Part shown: one piece after another, positions 1-9,152 of the stretch | How the letters are laid out: each line of letters starts with the position of its first letter | Position numbering within the stretch: position 1 is the stretch's first letter | From: Flavitalea plasmicola | GTDB taxonomy: Bacteria > Bacteroidota > Bacteroidia > Chitinophagales > Chitinophagaceae | Reading direction: 5' to 3' | Length of the DNA stretch: 64,000 bases | Assembly (NCBI RefSeq): GCF_030546645.1 | Contig: NZ_JAUOTO010000003.1 | Span: forward strand, 712,956-776,955 | Translations under genes and position numbers: made by a program | Notes under the pieces: generated by a model | The model's database searches: none | The model's input: only the letters and a program-made list of their open reading frames with translations | Told to the model about the DNA's origin: nothing

Positions 1-560
1 TAGTGGTCCCCTGCAACCATATGGAGGCCTCGACAAAAAGGAATAACGCCCATGTTATCTGGTCTGACGACCATGGCAAGACCTGGGTGCTGGGAGGCGT
101 CGCACAGGACAGCACCAACGAATCCACCCTGGCGGAGCTTTCCAACGGCCGGCTAATGCTGAATATGCGCAATACAGGCAAAACAAGATACAGGCAGATC
201 GCCATTAGTAAGAATGCAGGAAAGAACTGGATGCCGCAGCCTCCCGATACGACCCTGGTAGAGCCGGTATGCGAAGGTAATCTACTGGCATTTCATTCCG
301 CTGACAGACAGCACGGCCTTGCTTTCTCCAACCCCGCCAGCGCTGCGGCACGTATAGCCATGACGGTGAGAGTAAGCTTTGACGACGGCAGGACCTGGCT
401 CTTACAGAAATTATTGTATGAAGGCCCTTCCGCCTATTCCTGTCTGGCTATGTTGCCGGACGGCAACCTGGCCTGTCTCTACGAAGCGGGGAAACAACGG
501 CCCTATGAAGGCATCGTTTTTGAAGAAATTCCCTGGACCGAATTTAAAAAGCAGGAATAA
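1..560 (+). CDS. Sialidase (BNR/Asp-box repeat), C-terminal part
   Basis: This is the 3' part of an exo-sialidase; the reading frame is open at the left edge, so the true start lies outside the window. Two Asp-box motifs are visible, SDDHGKTW and SFDDGRTW, which mark blades of the six-bladed sialidase propeller. A late catalytic-type segment (CLAMLPDGNLACLYE) fits the usual C-terminal blade with its conserved Glu. Sialidases cut terminal sialic acid from glycoconjugates, usually in the periplasm or at the surface in Bacteroidota. The stop codon overlaps the start of the next gene (TAATG), so the two are translationally coupled. The context of a lyase and an O-acetylesterase supports a sialic-acid function. 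The substrate linkage cannot be told from this fragment. Confidence 0.88.
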   Translation, partial: VVPCNHMEASTKRNNAHVIWSDDHGKTWVLGGVAQDSTNESTLAELSNGRLMLNMRNTGKTRYRQIAISKNAGKNWMPQPPDTTLVEPVCEGNLLAFHSADRQHGLAFSNPASAAARIAMTVRVSFDDGRTWLLQKLLYEGPSAYSCLAMLPDGNLACLYEAGKQRPYEGIVFEEIPWTEFKKQE

Positions 561-1489
561 TGCTGACGGCAAAAGACCTTAAAGGCAATTGGGGCACGTT
601 GCTCCTGCCCATCAATGCAGACGACAGCATCGACTTCGACAGGCTGGGTGAGGAGCTGGACTATCTCGCCGGAGCCGGCCTGGACGGTATCTATTCCAAT
701 GGTACCGCAGGCGAATTGCACAATCAAAGTGAAGAGGAGTTCTTTCGGGTACAGACGCTGATGGCCGGAAAATGCCATACCGCCCGCATGCTTTTCCAGA
801 TCGGCGCCAGCCATCCTGTCCCGTTCATCTCGCTGGAAAGAGTTAAAAGGACGGTGGCTTTGCGACCGGCTGCTTTCCAGGTGATCCTGCCCGATTGGGT
901 GACGGCCGGGCAGGACGAGCAGATCCTCTTTCTCCGGAAGATGGCCGAAGCGGCGGAAGGCGTACCGTTGGTATTGTACAATCCTCCGCATGCGAAATGT
1001 GTGCTGCAGCCACTGGATATGGCCAGGCTGTCAAAGGCTGTTCCGCAGGTGATAGGGGTGAAGACGGGTGGCGGCGATAGCGGCTGGTATGACGAGATGC
1101 GTCCTTATGCTCGGGAACTGTCGGTATTTGTGCCTGGTCACTTACTCGCCATGGGCGTACAACAGAAGGTGGCTTCCGGCGCTTATTCCAACGTAGCCTG
1201 TCTGAGTCCGGCGGGAGCACAGGATTGGTGGCGGATGATGGATACGGACCTTGAGGAAGCGTTGCGGATACAGCGGCGGATAGGGGAATTCTTTGATCGT
1301 TGTATATTGCCTTTTAAACAGGCGGGTTATTCCAACCCTGCCCTTGATAAATTCCTGGCTGCCGTGGGAGGGTGGGGGACAGTGGGCACGCGCCTGCGCT
1401 GGCCCTATAAATGGATCGATGAAAAAGAAGTGGCGCCGGCCAGGGCGATCGCTCAATCTCTGTTACCTGAATTTTTTAACTATGCGTAG
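560..1489 (+). CDS. Dihydrodipicolinate synthase / N-acetylneuraminate lyase family protein
   Basis: A 309 aa class I aldolase of the DHDPS/NAL family, normal length for the family. Visible family features are the carboxylate-binding motif GTAGE (G48-E52), the proton-relay tyrosine in LVLYNPP (Y140) and the Schiff-base lysine in VIGVKTGG (K168). In a sialic-acid operon the likely reaction is cleavage of N-acetylneuraminate to ManNAc and pyruvate in the cytoplasm. It starts inside the stop codon of the sialidase and its own stop overlaps the esterase start, which is strong evidence for one transcript. The GTAGE form is not the GSTGE typical of NanA, so another 2-keto acid sugar substrate remains possible. 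The family call is sure; the substrate is inferred from its neighbours. Confidence 0.85.
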   Translation: MLTAKDLKGNWGTLLLPINADDSIDFDRLGEELDYLAGAGLDGIYSNGTAGELHNQSEEEFFRVQTLMAGKCHTARMLFQIGASHPVPFISLERVKRTVALRPAAFQVILPDWVTAGQDEQILFLRKMAEAAEGVPLVLYNPPHAKCVLQPLDMARLSKAVPQVIGVKTGGGDSGWYDEMRPYARELSVFVPGHLLAMGVQQKVASGAYSNVACLSPAGAQDWWRMMDTDLEEALRIQRRIGEFFDRCILPFKQAGYSNPALDKFLAAVGGWGTVGTRLRWPYKWIDEKEVAPARAIAQSLLPEFFNYA

Positions 1490-2897
1490 TATTTTCTTTC
1501 TGCTTTTGTTGATTATTTCACTGCACGCTTTCAGCGAGATCAGCCTCCCGTCCATCATCGCCTCCAACATGGTCCTTCAGCAAAGGACAGACGCGCCGTT
1601 ATGGGGCAAGGCCACCGCAAGGTCCAGGGTTTCCGTCACCACATCCTGGGACCATAAGACCTATGCATTCATGGCTGGCGCTGACGGCTCCTGGAAAGTG
1701 ATGGTGAAAACGCCCGCAGCCGGCGGCCCCTATAAGATCATCCTGTCAGACGGGAAGGCCACCATACTTGACAATATCCTCATCGGAGAGGTCTGGCTAT
1801 GCTCCGGTCAGTCCAACATGGAGATGCCTGTGAAGGGGTTTAAAAATCAACCCATTCTTGGATCCACCCAGCTGCTGATGGATGCCGGCAACCCGCAGAT
1901 CCGCCTTTTCCGGCTGGAACGAGCCCTGTCCCGGACGCCACAATCCGACTGTAAGGCCACATCCTGGCAGAAAGCCGACGCCGCCAATATAGCGGACTTC
2001 AGCGCGGTGGGTTATCAATATGCGAAGATACTGCAGGAAAAGCTGAAAGTACCCGTAGGCGTCATCATGTCTGCCTGGGGTGGCACTGTCATAGAAGCAT
2101 GGATGGATCAGGCCGGCTTAAAGAACTTTCCAAACATAAAGACTTTCGCGGCTACCGACACCACGAAGATCACCAAGAATGAACCCACCGTTCTCTATAA
2201 CGCTATGATACAACCGCTGACAGACTACGGGATCAAAGGCGTGATCTGGTACCAGGGCGAACAGAACAGGTCCAACCCGGAGATCTACGACAGCCTCCTC
2301 TCAACGATGGTGCGGGAATGGAGGCAGCTGTGGAACAGGGGAGACTGGCCTTTTTATTATGTGCAGATAGCGCCCTATGGCTACAACGACAAACTGGGGC
2401 CCGCTGCTCCGCTGAGAGAAGCGCAGCTGAAAGCCATGGCCAGGATCCCTCACGCCGGCATGGTGGTCAGTATGGATGCAGGCGAACAGCGGAGCATACA
2501 TCCGGCAGATAAGGCAGTCATCAGCCAGCGGTTGGCCTGTTGGGCGTTGGCTGACACGTATGGCCGCACAGGGATCCCATATGCAAGCCCTACTTATCAT
2601 GGCATGAAGGTCGAAAGGGACGGCATCGCGGTCAGTTTCGATCATGCATTGAATGGCCTCACCTCTTTCGGCAAGTCCCTGGCCGCGTTTGAAGTGGCAG
2701 GAGAGGACAAGGTGTTCCATCCGGCCAATGCTAAGATCACGGGCAATGGGGTCACCGTTTGGTCTGACAGTGTCAGGATGCCGGTGGCGGTGCGATATGC
2801 GTATAAGGATTGGGTAGTGGGCGACCTTTATAATACAGAAGGCCTGCCGGCCGCCCCCTTCCGGACGGATGACTGGCCTCCTGCCGCCGTGAAATAG
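1482..2897 (+). CDS. Sialate O-acetylesterase (SGNH hydrolase)
   Basis: A 471 aa exported esterase that removes O-acetyl groups from sialic acids so that they can be used. The start at 1482 was chosen because it overlaps the upstream stop and is followed by a clear signal peptide (basic MR, then FFLLLLIISLHAFS); a longer in-frame extension would lie entirely inside the lyase gene. The catalytic serine block is CSGQSNMEMP (S111), the WYQGEQN block lies mid-protein, and the C-terminal Asp-x-x-His equivalent appears as IHPAD (H340, D343). Length and motif order fit bacterial NanS-like/SIAE proteins (domain family SASA). It is the last gene of the operon. Periplasmic location is inferred from the signal peptide. 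Confidence 0.9.
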   Translation: MRSIFFLLLLIISLHAFSEISLPSIIASNMVLQQRTDAPLWGKATARSRVSVTTSWDHKTYAFMAGADGSWKVMVKTPAAGGPYKIILSDGKATILDNILIGEVWLCSGQSNMEMPVKGFKNQPILGSTQLLMDAGNPQIRLFRLERALSRTPQSDCKATSWQKADAANIADFSAVGYQYAKILQEKLKVPVGVIMSAWGGTVIEAWMDQAGLKNFPNIKTFAATDTTKITKNEPTVLYNAMIQPLTDYGIKGVIWYQGEQNRSNPEIYDSLLSTMVREWRQLWNRGDWPFYYVQIAPYGYNDKLGPAAPLREAQLKAMARIPHAGMVVSMDAGEQRSIHPADKAVISQRLACWALADTYGRTGIPYASPTYHGMKVERDGIAVSFDHALNGLTSFGKSLAAFEVAGEDKVFHPANAKITGNGVTVWSDSVRMPVAVRYAYKDWVVGDLYNTEGLPAAPFRTDDWPPAAVK

Positions 2898-2906
2898 CCG
2901 CGCAAA

Positions 2907-3929
2907 TTAAAGTTCTATCACCATGTCTTCTACGCTGGCATCCTTTGCAGTATAGGTCACCCCGTCTATTTTTAAGCCCTCTTTATTCAGCAGGGTGATG
3001 ATGCCTCCCTTCTGGGAAAGCTGGGCGCCTTTGCCGCTGAGCGTCACCTTTAAAGTGTCGCCGGCGGGAACAGTAAGCTTGCCGAGCGTGTCTTTCTTAT
3101 TTTGCTTGTCGACGATCTGCCAGCCAGAAAGATCGATGTCGGCAGCGCTTTTATTCAGGAGGAGGACATACTCCTTGCCCACGTCGTCTCCTTTGGGGTT
3201 CACTTTGGCCGCAATGATGCGTACGGGCGTATCATTCTCCGGTTGCCCGGGATCGTTAGGCGGAAGGTCGTTCAGCGGATTGCCGGTGACGTCGTCCGTA
3301 TGGAATGACTGGGACTGGAAGGCCGTAAAGACGGCAGCCCACCGGTTGCGGGACGGGAAATGGAAGATAAGTCCGCCATCCTGGTAGATGCCATTGTCCT
3401 TCAGAAAATTCCCCTTGGGGTTGCCCTGGTTCATATGGATGTCATGAATGCCCGTGCTGGGACTGATCTCCGGAAAATACTTGTCTGCACCGTCCGCGTC
3501 CACCCAATGTTGTCCGAATGCGTAAACGACGGCGTCGTTGTCCGAAATGGCCTGCTGTACAAAAAGGTCCAGCTTGTCGTTGAGGTCATTGTTATCGCCC
3601 GGTACATTGGAGTCCAGGGGAACCATCTGCGCTACGTCGAACAAATTACCCCGGATGAAATCCAGGGCCAGTCCGTCGGGCCGGGAAGGTAATGGTGTAA
3701 AGGCATCAGGGAGATTGGCCTGAAGGATCGCGTCAGTGATGGCATGATGAAAATCATCATCAGCGTAGAAAAGCACCTGGCTGGGCGCTTCGCTGGACTG
3801 TGTATTGATGGCAATGCGGTGTGGGTCATTGCCATGGTTGACGAGGATCTGGTAATGTTCGCTGTTCTTTGTGGCCAGGATACGCTGGGAAGCTTTTCCT
3901 TTAAGGACGCCGTAATCTTTGATAGGCAT
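2907..3929 (-). CDS. DUF2278 protein with C-terminal lamin-tail-like domain
   Basis: A 340 aa protein opening with MPIKDYGVLKGKA, the signature start of DUF2278 (YukJ-like) proteins; this start was preferred over one 24 bases upstream because it is the conserved family N-terminus. Residues 1-215 form the DUF2278 region, including the DAVVYAFGQHW and IHDIHMNQGNP segments. After a proline-rich linker (about residues 220-233) comes an Ig-like lamin tail domain (VGKEYVLLLNKSAADIDLSGW), a beta-sandwich module often added to secreted or nuclease-associated proteins. There is no signal peptide. The biochemical function of DUF2278 is not known. It converges on the esterase gene with under 10 bases between stops. 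Confidence 0.82.
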   Translation of the reverse strand: MPIKDYGVLKGKASQRILATKNSEHYQILVNHGNDPHRIAINTQSSEAPSQVLFYADDDFHHAITDAILQANLPDAFTPLPSRPDGLALDFIRGNLFDVAQMVPLDSNVPGDNNDLNDKLDLFVQQAISDNDAVVYAFGQHWVDADGADKYFPEISPSTGIHDIHMNQGNPKGNFLKDNGIYQDGGLIFHFPSRNRWAAVFTAFQSQSFHTDDVTGNPLNDLPPNDPGQPENDTPVRIIAAKVNPKGDDVGKEYVLLLNKSAADIDLSGWQIVDKQNKKDTLGKLTVPAGDTLKVTLSGKGAQLSQKGGIITLLNKEGLKIDGVTYTAKDASVEDMVIEL

Positions 3930-4068
3930 AAATAGAATGGTTATAAGAGGCAAGTTATTTCATCAGGTCCGCAAAAAAAAACGTGGAAATACCCGAATTA
4001 ACCAACGGTTGCCTGTGACGTCTATGCGGTATATCTGTCCGACTTTTCAGTAATGACCATTGATGCTA

Positions 4069-4521
4069 TTACTTCCCACGGGTATAGACGTCCGGATGAT
4101 GTACCTCCATCCATCTGTCCGGGCTGGCGATGGACTGCCAGCCGTATTGACTGTACAATGCATGGGCATCGCGGGTCAGGAGGATCCACCTCCTCAACCC
4201 CTTTAGGTCCGGGTGGCCCATCACCTGTTCCATTAGCCATTTGGATAGGCTCTTTCCCCGGTGGGCCGGAATAATAAATACATCCCCCAGATAAGCTACG
4301 GTGGCAAAGTCCGAAACGATCCTGGCATAGCCTACCTGTTTGTCGAGGTGATATACGCCAAAGTTCAAAGAGTTCCGGATCGAGTGCTGCACTGTGTCCA
4401 GAGGGATGTCCTTGCTCCAGTAAGCTTCCGTGGATAGGAAATGATGGATGAATTGGACATCCAGCTTTGTCTTGTCTGTCGTGATGAGGTAATCGTCTTT
4501 TATTGCTGTAATTATTTGCAT
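4069..4521 (-). CDS. GNAT family N-acetyltransferase
   Basis: A 150 aa single-domain acetyltransferase. The GNAT core is visible: the strand pair VGYARIVSDFATVAYLGDVFIIPAHRGKSLSKWLMEQV contains motif A, with the acetyl-CoA pyrophosphate loop of type Q/RxxGxG/A written here as HRGKSL. A downstream YSQYGWQ segment fits the final GNAT strand and loop. Length is typical. The substrate cannot be inferred; members of this branch acetylate small molecules or protein N-termini in the cytoplasm. It stands alone, divergent from the permease gene to its right. Confidence 0.85.
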   Translation of the reverse strand: MQIITAIKDDYLITTDKTKLDVQFIHHFLSTEAYWSKDIPLDTVQHSIRNSLNFGVYHLDKQVGYARIVSDFATVAYLGDVFIIPAHRGKSLSKWLMEQVMGHPDLKGLRRWILLTRDAHALYSQYGWQSIASPDRWMEVHHPDVYTRGK

Positions 4522-4696
4522 GATAGGGTCATTTAATGGTTGCCGTCAGGATCATGGGGCAATTTCGCGATTTTTACCGGACAATGACTGTCCGTTTCCG
4601 ATACATCTTTACCCGGCTTTTATGTTTTAATAATTTGATAATGAATAATTTGTGACTTTGGAATGAAATTTACCCTCCAAGGTAAAACAAACGGCC

Positions 4697-7066
4697 ATGA
4701 TCAGGAACTACTTTACAATAGCTATCCGGCATCTTCTGAAAAATAAAGGATACTCCTTTATCAACATCTTTGGCCTGGCGGTAGGTATGGCGGTGGTACT
4801 GCTCATCGGGCTGTGGGTCCGCCATGAGGCCAGCTACGACGCGTTCAATGTCCATAAGGCACAGATCGGCAAGATCAAAAAAAAGAATGTCTTCAACGGT
4901 GAAAAAAAAGTGCAGAACGGCATTATGCTGCCATTGTATGATGAACTTAAGAACAACTATCCCGAAGTAGAACATATCACCCGCCTGGATTGGGGCGATG
5001 ATCACAGCCTGTGGGCCGGCGACAAAAAGATAAGCAAAAGGGGGCATTTTGCAGACCCCGATATTTTAAAGATGTTCACCTTTCCCCTGGTAAAAGGCAA
5101 TGTGGACAAGGTTTTGAAAGACCCTTATTCCATCGTGTTGACCGAATCGCTGGCCAAAGCCTTGTTTGCCGACGCTGATCCTATAGGACGGACGATCAAA
5201 ATGGACAACCGGTCAGATTTAACGGTGACAGGCATTCTGAAAGACATCCCGGAAAATTCCTCTATTACATTCGACTTCCTGATACCTTTCGAACTCAATA
5301 TTGCCACCAGTGATTTTGTCAAAGGGGCCAAAGGACAATGGCAGAATAACTTCCTGCAGAACTATGTTCAGCTGCGGGAAGGCGTCAGTATGGATGCCTT
5401 TTCCCGCCGGATAGCGGATGTCGTACGAAAGAAAACAAACAGTAAGCATGAAGGCCTTCTCTTCCTTCACCCCATGGAGAAATGGCATCTCTATAACCAC
5501 TTCGATGAATGGGAAAATACCGGCGGCGTCATTGATTATGTGCGTATGTTCACCATCGTAGGTCTGCTGGTCCTTGTCATTGCCTGCATCAATTTTATGA
5601 ACCTGAGCACGGCCCGTTCGGAGAAAAGAGCCAGGGAAGTGGGCATTCGCAAGGCCATCGGTTCCCAACGCCGGCAGCTGATAGCGCAGTTCCTCGGTGA
5701 AGCGGTTATCACGGCCTTTATCGCCTTCCTGATCTCCTTGCTTATTGTCAAGCTATCCTTGCCGCTGTTAAAGGACATGGGCTTCCAGTATGTCGAGCTG
5801 AACCTTGCCAATTTACCCCTGCTGGGCATCGCGCTGGCAGGTTGTATCGTCACAGGCCTGTTGGCAGGCAGCTATCCAGCGCTCTATCTCTCGGCTTTTA
5901 AGCCCGTGAAGGTCTTAAAGGGCGCTCTTACTCCCGGCAGAGGCGCCAGCCTTCCCAGGAAGATCCTCGTAGTGGTCCAGTTCAGCTGTTCCATTGCACT
6001 GATCATCGGCGTGGTCATCGTTTTTCAACAGATCCGTTACGCTAAAAACAGGCCGCTGGGATATGACCCCAATAATCTTATAGCGCTCAACCTTTCTGCT
6101 GATCTGCAAAAGAACTTCCTGCCCATGAAAAGGGACCTCCTGGCCACTGGCCAGATAGCCGCCGTCAGCAGGTCTTCCAGCCCTATGACAGGCATTTATA
6201 ATAACTGGGGCGATTTCTCCTGGGAAGGAAAGGATCCCAACAGCAATCCCGTGTTTTCAGCCATCATGATAGACTTAGATTATGAGAAGGCATCCGGCAT
6301 CAAGCTGAAAGAAGGGAGATTCTTCTCACCGCAATTTGCTACCGATAGCAATGCCGTGGTATTGAACGAGGCGGCTGTCAGGCTTATGGGATTTAAAAAT
6401 CCCCTTGGCAGCACCGTTAAATTTGGAAAAGACAACATGACTGTGATCGGTGTCGCTCAGAACGTGATGATGGAAAATCCTTTCGAGCCTGTTGCCCCTG
6501 CCATCATGCTGTATAGGCCCTATTTCTTATTCCAGGGAATGATCCGCCTGAAAGATGACGCAGATGTCAAAAAGGCGCTGGCTTCCATCCAACCCATCGT
6601 TGAAAAATACAACCCGGCCTATCCGTTTGACTACCATTTCACGGATAAAGAGTTTAATAGCAAGTTCCGGAGTGAGAACCAGGTGGGTCAGCTGTCGGGC
6701 ATTTTCGCGGCCCTGGCCATTTTTATCAGCTGCCTCGGTCTGTTTGGGCTGGCTTCTTTTATGGCGGAACGCCGCACCCGGGAAATAGGCGTACGCAAAG
6801 TGCTGGGAGCTTCCGTGCCTCAGCTGTGGCTGTTGCTGTCAAAGGATTTCGTGTTCCTGGTGATCGTCAGCTGCCTTATTGCTTCGCCGCTGGCCTGGTA
6901 TTTTATGCACGGGTGGCTCTCCAAATACGACTACCGTATCAACATCAGCCCTTTGATCTTTGTTGGCACAGGTTTGCTGGCTATCGGCATTACCCTGCTG
7001 ACTGTCAGCTTTCAGGCAATCAGGGCTGCCGTTGCCAACCCGGTGAGAAGCCTTCGAACAGAATGA
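4697..7066 (+). CDS. FtsX-like ABC transporter permease (MacB type)
   Basis: A 789 aa inner-membrane permease of the type common in many copies in Bacteroidota. The N-terminal transmembrane helix (SFINIFGLAVGMAVVLLIGLWV) is followed by a MacB_PCD periplasmic domain (about residues 50-250), an FtsX domain with ACINFMNLSTARSEKRAREVGIRKAIGS (about 295-410), a second periplasmic domain, and a second FtsX domain with SCLGLFGLASFMAERRTREIGVRKVLGAS (about 675-780). The paired EVGIRK and EIGVRK coupling helices are hallmarks of the family. Such proteins work with a separate ABC ATPase, and none is adjacent here. Cargo is unknown; mechanotransmission of substrates such as peptides or lipoproteins is usual for the MacB superfamily. 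Confidence 0.92.
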   Translation: MIRNYFTIAIRHLLKNKGYSFINIFGLAVGMAVVLLIGLWVRHEASYDAFNVHKAQIGKIKKKNVFNGEKKVQNGIMLPLYDELKNNYPEVEHITRLDWGDDHSLWAGDKKISKRGHFADPDILKMFTFPLVKGNVDKVLKDPYSIVLTESLAKALFADADPIGRTIKMDNRSDLTVTGILKDIPENSSITFDFLIPFELNIATSDFVKGAKGQWQNNFLQNYVQLREGVSMDAFSRRIADVVRKKTNSKHEGLLFLHPMEKWHLYNHFDEWENTGGVIDYVRMFTIVGLLVLVIACINFMNLSTARSEKRAREVGIRKAIGSQRRQLIAQFLGEAVITAFIAFLISLLIVKLSLPLLKDMGFQYVELNLANLPLLGIALAGCIVTGLLAGSYPALYLSAFKPVKVLKGALTPGRGASLPRKILVVVQFSCSIALIIGVVIVFQQIRYAKNRPLGYDPNNLIALNLSADLQKNFLPMKRDLLATGQIAAVSRSSSPMTGIYNNWGDFSWEGKDPNSNPVFSAIMIDLDYEKASGIKLKEGRFFSPQFATDSNAVVLNEAAVRLMGFKNPLGSTVKFGKDNMTVIGVAQNVMMENPFEPVAPAIMLYRPYFLFQGMIRLKDDADVKKALASIQPIVEKYNPAYPFDYHFTDKEFNSKFRSENQVGQLSGIFAALAIFISCLGLFGLASFMAERRTREIGVRKVLGASVPQLWLLLSKDFVFLVIVSCLIASPLAWYFMHGWLSKYDYRINISPLIFVGTGLLAIGITLLTVSFQAIRAAVANPVRSLRTE

Positions 7067-7137
7067 CGGGCAGCTGACATAGGGCTGTCAGTGGCGCGGC
7101 GTAATCTTGCTGGGTCAACACCGTGTAAACGTCATTT

Positions 7138-8160
7138 ATGACCAGCCAGGATATAGCCGTCAGAAGACTTTTCAGCCAGCAGATGGCGGATAGCAGGTTT
7201 GCCGAGCCCGCAGGACTTGTCAAATGGATGGGTTGTGTCCGCGCCGAGGATCCTGCAGGTGCCAGATGGTCCATCGGCGCCAGGATAGCAGGCAGTACGG
7301 ACGACAGCATTGGAAAGGCATTCAAAGAGGGATTGATACTCCGGACCCACGTCCTGCAGCCGGCCTGGCATTTCATTGCGCGGGACGACATCCACTGGAT
7401 GCTGGCCCTGACGGCGCCGAGGCTAAAAGCGTTTAATAAGAGTTTATATCGTTCGCTGGGTCTGGATGACGTCGTCCTGAAAAAAGGTAAACAGGTAATC
7501 GTCCGTGCCTTAAAAAGAGGACAGCTCGCCCGCAAAGATCTTCTGGCGTCTTTGGAAGACGCAAAATGCCCTACCGATGATCTCCGGCTGCGATTGCTCC
7601 TGATGGATGCTGAGCTGGATGGATTGATTTGCAGCACAAGTATGGATGGCCGGCATTTCAGGTATACGTTACTGGAGCAACCGGCGCCCCTGGCATATCG
7701 ATTTGACAGGGCGGAGGCCATTGCCGAGCTCACCAAAAGATATTTCCGCAGCCGTGGCCCTGCCACCGTGTATGACTTTACAATATGGAGCGGCCTGCGC
7801 CCGGCAGAAGTGCACTCCGGCATGCAAATGAATATACATTGGCTGGCTTGCGAAGTCGTCAATGGACAGGAGTATTGGTTTGATCCCGCAGGTAAGCCGC
7901 CAGATCACCTCCTTTCTCTTCACCTGCTCCCCGCCTTTGACGAACTGACGGTAGGGTACGCCAACCACGGTATATTCAAGCCCGCGGTCTTCATCGACGG
8001 ACTGGCATCAGGCACCTGGGCGCAGGTGCTGGAAAAGCATACAGTGGCGATCCAGGTCAGCACCCCCTTGAAAAAAAGCAGGGACCTAAGGACAGCCATA
8101 CGACGGGAGGCCGAGCGTTACAGCGCGTTTCTGGGCAGGTCGCTGCTGCTGCACTACTGA
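7138..8160 (+). CDS. Winged-helix DNA-binding protein, AlkZ/YcaQ-like (HTH_42)
   Basis: A 340 aa protein of the HTH_42 family that includes the DNA glycosylases AlkZ and YcaQ, which unhook crosslinked or alkylated bases. Recognised from the N-terminal RRLFSQQMADSRFAEPAGLVKWMGCVRAED pattern and the conserved block THVLQPAWHFIARDDIHWML. C-terminal LLPAFDELTVGY matches the family's LPxFDEYLLGY signature. Length is close to the usual 350-380 residues. It stands alone and its last seven bases overlap the end of the convergent pentapeptide gene. Whether this branch has glycosylase activity is not certain; many Bacteroidota copies are annotated only by domain. Confidence 0.85.
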   Translation: MTSQDIAVRRLFSQQMADSRFAEPAGLVKWMGCVRAEDPAGARWSIGARIAGSTDDSIGKAFKEGLILRTHVLQPAWHFIARDDIHWMLALTAPRLKAFNKSLYRSLGLDDVVLKKGKQVIVRALKRGQLARKDLLASLEDAKCPTDDLRLRLLLMDAELDGLICSTSMDGRHFRYTLLEQPAPLAYRFDRAEAIAELTKRYFRSRGPATVYDFTIWSGLRPAEVHSGMQMNIHWLACEVVNGQEYWFDPAGKPPDHLLSLHLLPAFDELTVGYANHGIFKPAVFIDGLASGTWAQVLEKHTVAIQVSTPLKKSRDLRTAIRREAERYSAFLGRSLLLHY

Positions 8161-8717
8161 ATTTCAATATCATATTTATTCAAAAGCCCGGGCAGCCCCT
8201 GTAAGGAGAACTTTGCCTTTTTTACCTTGTTCCTTTCGGGGTCAATAGAGTAGTTGAAAGATGTTCGCAGATCGGCCTTCTCCAGGATCGTATTTTCAAA
8301 GGTCGCCCCAGCCAGGTCACAATGGTCAAAGACCGCATTGGTCAGATCGCATTCGGTGAAGTCCGTTTCCCGTAATTGTATCCCTTTAAAGATTGTCTTT
8401 TTTAGTTTGTTCCTGTAGAAAGAAGATTGATCAAGCTGCCCGCCCTCAAAGCCAAACGAGAGCCCGAAGGGATCGCATTGCTCAAAGTGAAGTCCCACCA
8501 TTTTACAGCCCTTGAACTGGACGTCGCGAAATACGGTCTTATCCAGCCGCGCCAGGCTTAGATTGCACGCGTTGAATGCGCAATCTATAAATCTGACGGA
8601 TGAAAGGTCTGAGCTGGAAAAATTGCAATGCCTGAAAATGCAGTTCTCGTATGTGCCTTTTTGCAGCGGTTCGCAGGTGAAGTCTTTTTTGTCAAAGGAT
8701 TCGTCAGTATATTCCAT
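8154..8717 (-). CDS. Pentapeptide repeat protein
   Basis: A 187 aa protein made of pentapeptide repeats of the A(D/N)LXX type, for example CIFRHCNFSSSDLSSVRFIDCAFNACNLSLA, and later FTECDLTNAVFDHCDLAGATF and ADLRTSFNYSIDPERNKVKKAKFS. The last block (FNYSIDPERNKVKKAKFS, then LLNKYDIEI) matches the C-terminal end of Qnr/McbG-like quadrilateral beta-helix proteins. Qnr-like members protect DNA gyrase from inhibitors by mimicking DNA shape, but resistance cannot be assumed from the fold alone. Its 3' end overlaps that of the AlkZ-like gene by seven bases. Confidence 0.85.
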   Translation of the reverse strand: MEYTDESFDKKDFTCEPLQKGTYENCIFRHCNFSSSDLSSVRFIDCAFNACNLSLARLDKTVFRDVQFKGCKMVGLHFEQCDPFGLSFGFEGGQLDQSSFYRNKLKKTIFKGIQLRETDFTECDLTNAVFDHCDLAGATFENTILEKADLRTSFNYSIDPERNKVKKAKFSLQGLPGLLNKYDIEIQ

Positions 8718-8892
8718 CCATCAGAATTTTCAATTATTATTGTCCCACTATGGGCAATGCAATAATATTCCAATCCAGATCAACAAAAAACACCTTTTTC
8801 TTCTATTTTGGGAATTAGATAAACGAAGTGCCATTTCAGCGGTAGCCCTTCATGGCTTTTGGGAGCCCATTCGGCCCGGCCGAAAAAATAAA

Positions 8893-8922
8893 AAAAACCT
8901 CCTGGATAAGTCGGAGGTTTTT
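8893..8922. terminator. Hairpin with A-run and T-run (bidirectional terminator-like)
   Basis: A ten-base inverted repeat: an A-run with CCTCC at 8893-8902 pairs with GGAGG and a T-run at 8913-8922, leaving a ten-base loop. It sits in the 435-base gene-free gap 8718-9152. No gene end in this window reaches it directly, so it may be left from a lost gene. Nothing else recognisable was seen in this gap. Confidence 0.6.
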
Positions 8923-9152
8923 CAGAGAATTGGATAACGAGTTTTTCGCAGGAAATTATTGGATGGTTTTTCTGGATATTCGGTTATTTCACGAGGATAT
9001 TGGTGTAATTCAGTAGGATATCTTGTTCTTACATTGGAATTGGATATAGCAAAGGTAGTTCACCGGATGTCTACCTGCAAGAGCAAAAGTCCTGAAAAAG
9101 CTAGTATATGTACGTCACCGTATTTATACCAATTGCGATTGCTGATCCTGAC

